A stretch of 20,025 nucleotides of DNA from Candidatus Delongbacteria bacterium (GTDB lineage: Bacteria; Bacteroidota; Bacteroidia; Bacteroidales; ML635J-15): assembly GCA_027858215.1 (NCBI GenBank), contig JAQIDD010000218.1:1-20025 (forward strand). The letters are read 5' to 3'. Positions 7,356 through 14,401 of the stretch are shown piece by piece. The notes under the pieces are model-generated. The model ran no database searches. It was not told the origin of the DNA and saw only the letters and a list, made by a program, of their open reading frames with translations. A program made the translations under genes and the position numbers. Within the stretch, counting starts at the first letter, position 1. Every line of letters begins with the position of its first letter.

Positions 7356-9302
7356 TTACTTTACTACAAGTTTATCGATTTTGAATGCATATTGTCCTTC
7401 AAGAATTCTCAGGAAATATATTCCCCTGTTTATTTCTGACAAATCCATAGAATAAGTTCCGGATGAAAAATGTCCCTGTTTTACTGCTTGGCCATAAACA
7501 TTTATAAGTTCATAGTGGTAGTTGCCAGGTTTTCCGGTTTGTATTTGTACACTTGAATGAGCAGGATTGGGGAAAACATGGCATGAAAAATTATGTGTGG
7601 GGATGGATGATACTTCCTGTACCACATTTTCCTGTATCAACCATAAATTTGGATCAAAAACAATGCTGTCAACCGGATTTGTTTCAGGGATTTTATGCGA
7701 AACACTGTATGCATCCTGATTTAATTGTGTCATCAGGCTGTCCCCGTTTTCAAAATACAGTATGTATTGAGGAGGGATGGTAAACAAAGGTGACTGAGGG
7801 CAAGACCCTGCCTGACTGGTATGGATATAAACCGTATCATTTGTTTGATGCCATTCTATGTTGTAAATCGGATATCCCTCACCATAATACCATTGATCAA
7901 AAAAATCATCGAAATTCATACCACTGACATTTTCAATTACCGTTTTGAAATCATCACCTGTGGCCACAGAATTACCATGTTCGTTCAAATGAGTTTGCAA
8001 CACATCAAAAAACGTTGTGTCACCCAGCAAGTATCGTATCATGTGCACAAGCATGCCCCCTTTTTTATAGGTCAGGTAATAATCAAAAATACGACCGGGG
8101 TCGCTAACTTCACTGAAAGGAACATACACAGAACCATCACTGTATTCTTTTGCATACTCTGCATTCAGCTCCAGCCAATTTCGTGTCTCTGCTTCAGTAC
8201 GCATTGCCTGGGAAGTGAGGTATTCAGCATATACGGCAAATCCTTCATTGATCCAGATGTCCTGCCATGTAGCGCATGTAAGGTAATTGCCAAACCAGGA
8301 GTGTCCCAGTTCATGGGCAACCAACGTAAAATCAAATTTCCCAACCGTTGTCATTGTTTGATGTTCCATGCCGCCATTGAGGTCAACCACACAATGACCG
8401 TATTTTTCCTCATGATGGGGGTAAAGGCCATAATAGTCAGATTGGACTTCAATCATTTCGCCGGTTTTTAAAATATCCTCTTCATATAAAGCAAGGTAAT
8501 AGGGGAAATCATAAATGTAGTTCTGCACCAAAACAGAATCAGTGCCTTCGGGATAGCAATAGAACGAATAATCCTGGTAATTGCCAATGGCAACTGAAAT
8601 CAGGTAATAATCGATGGGGTATTTTGATTTCCATTCGTATCGGGTAGTACCATCGCCCATGTTGGTAGTGTCTGTCAACAGGCCATTGGATCCTGCCATT
8701 AAATTATCCGGCACCGTTACAAATACCCAGGAGGAATCTGCTTTGTCTGTTAAATCCTGCTTAACGGGAAACCATCCCATGGCGTCGTATGGTTCAGATA
8801 AACTAAATGTTGTGGTTTCATTCAGAATAGAATGTGTTTCATTGAACATCCCATAAGGTGGTGTGCCAGCATAGTCAACTTCGACGGTATGCACTGACCT
8901 GCTTGTAGATTTTGACAAGGGAATGGTAATGGCATTGTCCTCATGGGTATAACTCACCGGAGTGTCATCCAATCTGACTTCTGCAACGTTCATTTGATTG
9001 TCAAGGTCAATTTCAATTTCTGTCAGACCTTGTGATGTGGTTTCAAAATCAATGCGAACTGTGCCTTCAACATCTGTGGATGTATTATCCATGATCAGAT
9101 CCAGAAAATAAAAAATAACATCATAATCGTCATAAGATCGTTCATTTATATTAGATGCGGCATTCAGTGCCTGGTATTTATAGGCATCAGGTGACTTTGT
9201 TGCATGCTGTGCATAGCCAAAAACCATGGACAACATAATGATGAATAAGAGTACACTACTTTTCATAATATAAGGCTTTATTAGTTTAAAATATCGTGTC
9301 AT
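7356..9302 (-). CDS. Secreted M1 family (gluzincin) aminopeptidase with T9SS sorting domain
   Basis: 648 residues. Zinc site HELGH (H330, E331, H334) plus E353 in NEGF gives HExxH-x18-E, and GGMEH (310-314) stands in for the substrate-binding GxMEN of M1 enzymes. About 55-240 is the beta-rich N-terminal domain and about 270-500 the thermolysin-like catalytic domain. The C-terminal 75 residues begin FPNPA and hold NVYGQ, RGIYFLRI and KIDKLVVK, a type A T9SS sorting tail removed on export to the cell surface or medium. The signal peptide fits better from Met13 (ATG at 9264-9266; MKSSVLLFIIMLSMVFGYAQ) than from the first Met, so the start at 9302 may be too long. It removes N-terminal amino acids from peptides. 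It lies 19 bp after the truncated 9322-9963 gene and probably shares its transcript. Confidence 0.93.
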   Translation of the reverse strand: MTRYFKLIKPYIMKSSVLLFIIMLSMVFGYAQHATKSPDAYKYQALNAASNINERSYDDYDVIFYFLDLIMDNTSTDVEGTVRIDFETTSQGLTEIEIDLDNQMNVAEVRLDDTPVSYTHEDNAITIPLSKSTSRSVHTVEVDYAGTPPYGMFNETHSILNETTTFSLSEPYDAMGWFPVKQDLTDKADSSWVFVTVPDNLMAGSNGLLTDTTNMGDGTTRYEWKSKYPIDYYLISVAIGNYQDYSFYCYPEGTDSVLVQNYIYDFPYYLALYEEDILKTGEMIEVQSDYYGLYPHHEEKYGHCVVDLNGGMEHQTMTTVGKFDFTLVAHELGHSWFGNYLTCATWQDIWINEGFAVYAEYLTSQAMRTEAETRNWLELNAEYAKEYSDGSVYVPFSEVSDPGRIFDYYLTYKKGGMLVHMIRYLLGDTTFFDVLQTHLNEHGNSVATGDDFKTVIENVSGMNFDDFFDQWYYGEGYPIYNIEWHQTNDTVYIHTSQAGSCPQSPLFTIPPQYILYFENGDSLMTQLNQDAYSVSHKIPETNPVDSIVFDPNLWLIQENVVQEVSSIPTHNFSCHVFPNPAHSSVQIQTGKPGNYHYELINVYGQAVKQGHFSSGTYSMDLSEINRGIYFLRILEGQYAFKIDKLVVK

Positions 9303-9321
9303 TTTAAGCAGTTGGTAATAG

Positions 9322-9963
9322 TCATTTAATAGTTGGCAAATTATTTCCCTCTTGGCTTGTATTTTTCAGGATTCTCCACCGCATGATGCCGAAATTACCG
9401 GCTGCCAGTATAATATCAGGACGGATGGCAATATCACTTATCCCGATGGATGATGGCAGATCGTCGGTGGTAGTTGCCCAGGTGTTGCCTCCGTCAGTGG
9501 TTTTCCAAAACCCGCCTGATGGAGCTCCTACATATATGATGTTGGAATCAGAGGGGTGAAAAGTAACGCAATTTAACCGTCCGCTTCCTCTTTTTGTTGA
9601 AGGGCTGTTGAGATTTGTGGGTGTTTCAATCGGTCCAAGATGAGACCAGTTTGCCACTTCTTCTTTTGGTGCAGATGATGTGTGTTGCATTTTTTTCCAG
9701 GCATCATACACAGCCCGGCGATTGATATATCCCTCTTTGTCAACACGTGGTTCCATAAAATATTCCCACCGCTTGAATTGTTTAAATCCTTTGCCTTTTT
9801 CGTATTCCCGCTTAGCCCAGTATTGATTGAAAGCGTCCTGAACTTCATAAAAACCGGCGTTTCCGGGATCTTTTTCAATGTTTTTCATCCACGGTTGTGT
9901 GTATGCTGTGACTGAAAACACAATCAACCCAATCAATGAAAGGGTGTATTTTATTGTTTTCAT
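9322..9963 (-). CDS. N-terminal fragment of a secreted BNR/sortilin-type beta-propeller protein (likely truncated)
   Basis: 213 residues with a clear signal peptide (MKTIKYTLSLIGLIVFSVTAYTQ). Next comes the start of a family of large T9SS-exported proteins: WMKNIEKDP, FNQYW, FKRWEYFMEPR, NWSHLGPIETP, SGRLNCVTFHP and one propeller blade with GAPSGGFWKTTDGGNTWATTTDDLP. Such proteins usually run for many more blades and end in a sorting tail. Here the frame ends soon after GISDIAIRPD with an unrelated basic tail (FGIMRWRILKNTSQEG), and the M1 peptidase gene begins 19 bp later. It probably lost its 3' part by deletion and is a decaying gene, although a short secreted product remains possible. A weak -7 match (reverse complement of 9988-9995) lies upstream. 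Confidence 0.7.
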   Translation of the reverse strand: MKTIKYTLSLIGLIVFSVTAYTQPWMKNIEKDPGNAGFYEVQDAFNQYWAKREYEKGKGFKQFKRWEYFMEPRVDKEGYINRRAVYDAWKKMQHTSSAPKEEVANWSHLGPIETPTNLNSPSTKRGSGRLNCVTFHPSDSNIIYVGAPSGGFWKTTDGGNTWATTTDDLPSSIGISDIAIRPDIILAAGNFGIMRWRILKNTSQEGNNLPTIK

Positions 9964-10377
9964 AAAATTTTAATAAAAATGTTTATGTAAATGTAGTAAA
10001 AATATGATTCTGGAAAGAATTAATTTCGAAGGAAGCTTATGTTACTGAAGCTTCGCACATAAATTTTTCAATAAAATTAATGACTTCCTGAAGGCAACTT
10101 TTCTCATTTCTTTATCCCACGAGCCACAAAGTTCACCAAGTATCATAATAATTCTCCCATTATTGATCTTTGTGTTCTTAGTGTCTCGTGGGAATTGTTT
10201 TAATAATTTTGGCTATACCAGGCAAAGCTCAAGTAACCCTTCGTCTCCGCCATTAGTTTGCACAAAATCTGCACAAAATTTGGAATCTTTAGTTAACCCA
10301 TAAAAAATACTTTAAAACTAATGCATTTTGGCGCTATGTTATGAATTTTTACTATTTTCGAAAAAAGAAAATGCCTG
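9964..10377. other. Intergenic region between diverging transcripts (414 bp)
   Basis: No credible coding sequence was found on either strand. It holds the start region of the 9963 gene (minus) and of the 10378 gene (plus). It also has the long imperfect palindrome at 10115-10193, a small 7-bp inverted repeat (10032-10038 with 10048-10054) and a short direct repeat of gcacaaaatc/t near 10260-10280. A possible plus-strand promoter has TTTG at 10327-10330 and TATTTTCG at 10353-10360, but the second box has a mismatch, the spacing is 22 and the leader would be very short. Confidence 0.6.
10115..10193. repeat. Long imperfect palindrome (REP/MITE-like intergenic hairpin)
   Basis: The left arm at about 10115-10144 begins tcccacgag. 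The right arm at about 10165-10193 ends ctcgtggga. They pair perfectly over the outer 9 bp and imperfectly further in, around an AT-rich loop of about 20 bases. The arms carry the motif cacaaag/ctttgtg, resembling degenerate cacgaag/cacaaag intergenic repeats common in Bacteroidota. There is no T run beside it and the flanking genes diverge, so it is not an obvious terminator. Confidence 0.55.
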
Positions 10378-11490
10378 ATGAATAATGTTACGCGATATAT
10401 CATAGGAGCACTGAGTATTATTGTATTGGTGGTTTTTGTGTGGTTTTTTACTGAGATTGTGGCGTATATTTTGATAGCAGCCGTGTTATCTATGATTGGA
10501 CATCCCTTGATCACCTGGTTGCTGAAATTGCATGTAAAATCCTTCCGTTTTCCACGCTGGCTTGCATCTTTGCTTACGTTGGCATGCATGGTTTTTGTTT
10601 TAGTGCTGTTCTTTAGGATCATTATACCGTTGGTAGGAGAGCAGATTAATGAGATCAGCAGTATTGAAGTAAAAACATTGTCACAGAATTTGCAAGATCC
10701 TTATGCGGAAATTGATAATTGGGTACATTCAATACCATTACTGGGAACATCAGAGTTTTCATCCAAAGAATTTTTAAGTGAGAAAATTGTCAATTTGATA
10801 CAGTTTGATGAAATATCCGTCATGTTTAATAAAATCGGAGGGGCTTTGGGCAGTGTGTTGATAGGCATCTTTGCCGTGTTGTTTATTACTTTCTTTTTCA
10901 TGAAAGAAGACAGATTATTTGATAAAGCACTTCTATTAATGGTTCCTGAAAAATATGAAGGTAAAACACAAAGTGCATTGCGTAAGATAAGGAAATTGAT
11001 TTCCAGGTATTTCATCGGTTTACTGGGACAGGTTACGGGCATCATTATTTTGGTGACAACCGGCCTGACAATAGCCGGGATAGAATTTTCGCTGGCATTA
11101 CTGATAGGTATTATTGCCGGATTTTTGAATCTTATACCCTATCTGGGACCATGGATAGGTGCTGCTATTGGCATTGTAATGGTAATTGCAGGGAACCTGG
11201 GAATGGAGTTTTATGATGAAATGCTCCCCTTGCTGATTTTTGTTTTACTCACTTTTGGGGTTACTCAACTGATAGATGTTATAGTATTTCAACCACTGAT
11301 ATTTGGTAATTCTGTCAGGGCTCATCCGCTTGAAGTATTTCTTGTTATTTTGATAGCAGGAAAACTTGCCGGTGTAGTTGGCATGATGCTGGCAATTCCT
11401 TCATATACCGTGTTGCGCGTGCTGGCAAAAGAATTTTTCAATCAATACAAACTGGTACGGGGAATCACTGATAAAATGACCAAGGATTGA
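10378..11490 (+). CDS. AI-2E transporter (PerM/YdiK) family membrane protein
   Basis: 370 residues, typical length. Two N-terminal membrane segments cover about 6-37. Then comes one at 60-85, a soluble stretch (about 90-150), a hydrophobic segment (about 157-180, ending FFFMKEDRLF), and a C-terminal bundle with GLLGQVTGIIILV, the family signature FLNLIPYLGPWIGA (about 250), LTFGVTQLIDVIVFQP and HPLEVFLVILIAGKLAG. Members sit in the inner membrane and have been proposed to export autoinducer-2 or to act as Na+/H+ exchangers; most are uncharacterised, so the substrate is open. Its TGA is separated by one base from the ATG of the aspartate kinase, so the two are surely cotranscribed and probably translationally coupled, though no functional link is evident. 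The ATG at 10371 gives only a four-codon frame and is not the start. Confidence 0.9.
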   Translation: MNNVTRYIIGALSIIVLVVFVWFFTEIVAYILIAAVLSMIGHPLITWLLKLHVKSFRFPRWLASLLTLACMVFVLVLFFRIIIPLVGEQINEISSIEVKTLSQNLQDPYAEIDNWVHSIPLLGTSEFSSKEFLSEKIVNLIQFDEISVMFNKIGGALGSVLIGIFAVLFITFFFMKEDRLFDKALLLMVPEKYEGKTQSALRKIRKLISRYFIGLLGQVTGIIILVTTGLTIAGIEFSLALLIGIIAGFLNLIPYLGPWIGAAIGIVMVIAGNLGMEFYDEMLPLLIFVLLTFGVTQLIDVIVFQPLIFGNSVRAHPLEVFLVILIAGKLAGVVGMMLAIPSYTVLRVLAKEFFNQYKLVRGITDKMTKD

Positions 11491-11491
11491 T

Positions 11492-12763
11492 ATGCATATA
11501 CATAAATTTGGAGGGGCATCCGTAAAAGATGCTGAATCCCTAAAGAACCTGAGTTCAATTATTCATAAGCAAAATCGGCCGGTTATTGTTGTTGTTTCTG
11601 CAATGGGAAAAACCACCAATGTCCTGGAAGATCTTACAGAAGCTTATTTTACACGAGAACCTGCCCGTGCAGAGGCTGTTTTTGAAAAGATTAAACAATT
11701 TCACGAGCAGATTTATCTTGATTTGGGGCTAGATAAATATGCAAAAAAAGCAGCTCCCTTTACAGAGGTATTTGGCTGGCTTAAACAAAAATTGCATAAA
11801 GCGCCTTCGTTGAATTATGATTATGAATACGATCAGATTGTCCATTGCGGCGAATTGTTTTCATCGTTGATCATAAACACATGGTTTCAACACAAGGGGA
11901 TTGATGTTCAGTGGGTCGATGCCCGGGACATCATACGTACAGATTCCACATACAGATCTGCGAATGTAAATTGGGAAACCAGTAAAAAAGCATTTGACAG
12001 GCAACAGGTTCACAGTACCAGGATTATGCTGACACAAGGATTTATCGGCAGCACCCCTGAAGGAATAAGTACTACATTGGGACGTGAAGGGTCTGATTAT
12101 ACGGCTGCCATTCTTGCTGTTCTGTCAGGATCCAAGGATGTCACTATCTGGAAAGATGTTCCGGGTGTAATGAATGCGGATCCGAAACACCATGATTTCA
12201 GTGAAAAGATGCCGCTCATTTCTTACCAGGAGGCCATTGAGCTGGCTTATTATGGAGCAAAAATCATTCATCCGCGTACCATAAAACCTTTGGAAAACAA
12301 AAAAATCCCCCTGTATGTAAAATCATTTCTTGAGCCCGGGGAAAAAGGAACAGAGATCAAACATGTTGAAAAAGAAATAAAGCTTTCCCCCGTTTACATA
12401 ATTAAAAACGGACAGGTGTTGTTATCAGTGTCCCCACGGGATTTTTCCTTCATCATGGAAAAACACATCAGCCGTATTTTTGATATGTTTGACATGTATA
12501 ATGCCCATGTTAGCATGAGCCAGAATTCTGCCATCAATTATTCGATCTGTGTGGATTGCAATAAACGCAAATTACCCACATTGCTTGATCGCCTGGGTGA
12601 AGAGTTCAAAGTGCTGTATAATGAGCATTTACAGTTGATCACCATACGGCACTATACCAGTGAAGCCATTGAAAAAATGTTGAAAGGCAAACGTGTGCTT
12701 TTAGAACAACGATCACGAAAAACAGCGCGGTTTCTGGTAGAAGACAACAGTAAAGTGCATTGA
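11492..12763 (+). CDS. Aspartate kinase
   Basis: 423 residues. It starts MHIHKFGGASV with the nucleotide-binding KFGGAS of the amino acid kinase fold (K5-S10). Further signatures are VVSAMGKTTN (35-43), the HCGELFSS aspartate-site segment (118-125), TLGREGSDYTAA (195-206), WKDVPGVMNADP (220-231) and YYGAKIIHPRTI (253-264). It phosphorylates L-aspartate, the first step towards lysine/diaminopimelate, threonine and methionine. The C-terminal part (about 295-423) is of ACT-like size but weakly conserved, so feedback by end products is possible but not readable. Aspartate kinase is favoured over other amino acid kinases because of KFGGAS and the GREGSD and KDVPGV motifs. It follows the AI-2E family gene by one base and its stop lies 10 bp from the opposing upp stop, with no terminator between. 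Confidence 0.92.
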   Translation: MHIHKFGGASVKDAESLKNLSSIIHKQNRPVIVVVSAMGKTTNVLEDLTEAYFTREPARAEAVFEKIKQFHEQIYLDLGLDKYAKKAAPFTEVFGWLKQKLHKAPSLNYDYEYDQIVHCGELFSSLIINTWFQHKGIDVQWVDARDIIRTDSTYRSANVNWETSKKAFDRQQVHSTRIMLTQGFIGSTPEGISTTLGREGSDYTAAILAVLSGSKDVTIWKDVPGVMNADPKHHDFSEKMPLISYQEAIELAYYGAKIIHPRTIKPLENKKIPLYVKSFLEPGEKGTEIKHVEKEIKLSPVYIIKNGQVLLSVSPRDFSFIMEKHISRIFDMFDMYNAHVSMSQNSAINYSICVDCNKRKLPTLLDRLGEEFKVLYNEHLQLITIRHYTSEAIEKMLKGKRVLLEQRSRKTARFLVEDNSKVH

Positions 12764-12773
12764 GACGAAAGTT

Positions 12774-13436
12774 TTATTTTGACATTTTAGGGCCGTACGC
12801 CAAATCTCCGGCATCGCCCAACCCGGGCACGATGTATGATTTCACAGTCAATTCATCATCCACACCGGCAGTCCATATTGTGCATTTGTCTGCAGGAATT
12901 GTTTGTTCAAGATTTTGAATTCCTTCTTTGGAAGCAATGATGGCAGCAAGATGCACATGAGCAGGATCTCCAAACGCTTTCAATGCTTTGTATGCCAATT
13001 CAAAACTTGATCCTGTTGCAAGCATTGGGTCTGCAATAATAATATCGCGATCGGTAAGATCGGGAGAGGTGACGTAATCCATTTTTATTTCAAACGACCT
13101 ATCATCGTGATACTTACGGAATCCTGCTACAAAAGCGTTATCGGCATTGTCAAAGTAATTGATGAAGCCCTGATGAAAAGGGATGCCTGCCCTGAGGATG
13201 GTTATCAAAACCGGTTGTTTCTCTAAAACAGGCAGGTTGGCAACGCCAAGGGGGGTTTTGATGTTTTCCCGTTTAAAAACCAGTTCCCTGGATATTTCGT
13301 ATGCCATAATTTCACCCACACGTTCCATATTCCTGCGAAAACGCATGCGGTCTTTTTGAATGATTTCACTGCGTATTTCGGAAACAAACTGGTCAAGCAA
13401 GCTGCCTCGTTCACCAAGATTTACAAAATTAATCAT
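12774..13436 (-). CDS. upp: Uracil phosphoribosyltransferase
   Basis: 220 residues. It salvages uracil with PRPP to give UMP and pyrophosphate in the cytosol. Seen are ILRAG (80-84), the PRPP loop IADPMLATGSS (134-144) and the uracil-binding C-terminus with IVPGLGDAGDLAYG, as in bacterial Upp (usual length 208-215). PRF-type residues are in place and no key residue is missing. It is transcribed towards the aspartate kinase, 10 bp apart tail to tail. Upstream, TATCTTTA (minus strand, 13503-13510) is a one-mismatch -7 box, a weak promoter candidate. Confidence 0.95.
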   Translation of the reverse strand: MINFVNLGERGSLLDQFVSEIRSEIIQKDRMRFRRNMERVGEIMAYEISRELVFKRENIKTPLGVANLPVLEKQPVLITILRAGIPFHQGFINYFDNADNAFVAGFRKYHDDRSFEIKMDYVTSPDLTDRDIIIADPMLATGSSFELAYKALKAFGDPAHVHLAAIIASKEGIQNLEQTIPADKCTIWTAGVDDELTVKSYIVPGLGDAGDLAYGPKMSK

Positions 13437-13578
13437 ATCGTGTTGTCTTGTTTGTTGATATGCTATTGGTTATGATAACATCATAAAGCTGAAAACTGGT
13501 TGTAAAGATATGCCGATTTTGAAAACTAAAAGAAAAATATGAATGCTTTACAACACAGGTTCTTTCTGAGGACACGCG

Positions 13579-14304
13579 TCAGTAAAAGATTCTGCCTGAA
13601 TGGTGTTTGCCTTGTCTGTCAGAAATGTGATACATGTATATCCCGTGTTTGGGATGAAAATCCAACTTGGTGTTATTGTATACGCGGTCGTGAAACACCA
13701 ATTGCCCTGACAAATTGTATATTTTTACATCGTAATGCCCGTTGTTTGAAGCCCGGAAATGTATCCCGCTTGCAAAGCTGATAAGTTCGGGTTTGTTATC
13801 AGCCTCTGACATTTGATTGTTTACTAACAGGCAGTTATCCACAGCTCCGCTGATGCTGTCAAGTTCAAATTCACTCATTAAGCCATTGGGACATATAACA
13901 ACATATTTTGGCACAAGATACACCTCATAAAGGTCAACCACAGAATCTTCTTCAGTTAATGCCCAACAATCATATTCAGTACTGTTGTCTTCTTCAAACT
14001 GATTGATTGCACTATACGGATATAATTCATTACAAATTGCCCAGAGATAGACATTTTCGGTATTTTGCCCATATGTGTTGTAAATGTTATTAAGTGTTAG
14101 CACTGCATCGGCGCACGGCGCACAGTATGGCCTGAAAAAAGCCAGCACAACAGTTTTATCCTGGTCTAAAAGGTCTTCCTGCAGGTACATGGTATCACCA
14201 TACTCACTGATGAGTCCGAAATCGTTTGCAATATCAATCTTTTGACCGTGGAGAGAAGCCGCCAACAACAACCCTGCAATAAGAACGATGTATCTCATGA
14301 TCAC
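13579..14304 (-). CDS. Secreted thioredoxin/redoxin-like protein with T9SS-like C-terminal domain
   Basis: 241 residues. A signal peptide MRYIVLIAGLLLAASLHGQ (the start may be Met1 at 14304 or Met3 at 14298) leads to a thioredoxin-like domain with TVVLAFFRPYCAPCADAV, a CxxC site (C61, C64) in the TlpA/redoxin style. Downstream, LYEVYLVPKYVVICPNG supplies the cis-Pro region (VPKYVV). The last 60 or so residues (HYDVKIYNLSGQLVF, HGIYMYHISD, HHSGRIFY) resemble a type A T9SS sorting tail but lack the usual FPNP opening. A surface or periplasmic disulfide or thiol-oxidation role is inferred; the substrate is unknown. Four further cysteines lie outside the CxxC in the mature part (ICNEL, YDCWAL, VICPNG, DNCLL). 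It is monocistronic. Confidence 0.82.
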   Translation of the reverse strand: MIMRYIVLIAGLLLAASLHGQKIDIANDFGLISEYGDTMYLQEDLLDQDKTVVLAFFRPYCAPCADAVLTLNNIYNTYGQNTENVYLWAICNELYPYSAINQFEEDNSTEYDCWALTEEDSVVDLYEVYLVPKYVVICPNGLMSEFELDSISGAVDNCLLVNNQMSEADNKPELISFASGIHFRASNNGHYDVKIYNLSGQLVFHDRVYNNTKLDFHPKHGIYMYHISDRQGKHHSGRIFY

Positions 14305-14321
14305 TGTTTTTTATTTAGAAC

Positions 14322-14329
14322 CAAAATTA
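14322..14329 (-). promoter_or_regulatory. Predicted -7 box for the redoxin-like gene
   Basis: On the minus strand this reads TAATTTTG, an exact TAnnTTTG, about 18 bases before the first possible ATG. The -33 region would fall in the T run of the adjacent hppA terminator and is not a clear TTTG, so the call is weak. Confidence 0.35.
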
Positions 14330-14340
14330 GACAAAAATGT

Positions 14341-14377
14341 TTAAAAAAAAGCACTGTAAGAAATGTTACAGTGCTTT
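14341..14377 (-). terminator. Rho-independent terminator of hppA
   Basis: A perfect 12-bp stem (14348-14359 with 14366-14377) and a 6-base loop are followed on the minus strand by an eight- to ten-base T-rich run. It lies 24 bp past the hppA stop and ahead of the redoxin-like gene. Confidence 0.88.
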
Positions 14378-14401
14378 AATGTATTAATGAGAGGTTATAT
14401 T

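Noticed and set aside
7821..8471. 216-residue plus-strand open frame inside the M1 peptidase gene
   Set aside because: It lies opposite the zinc-site region of a clearly real gene and has no recognisable domain.
10293..10622. 109-residue minus-strand open frame over the start of the AI-2E family gene
   Set aside because: It overlaps the hydrophobic N-terminal segments of a real gene antisense and has no family features.
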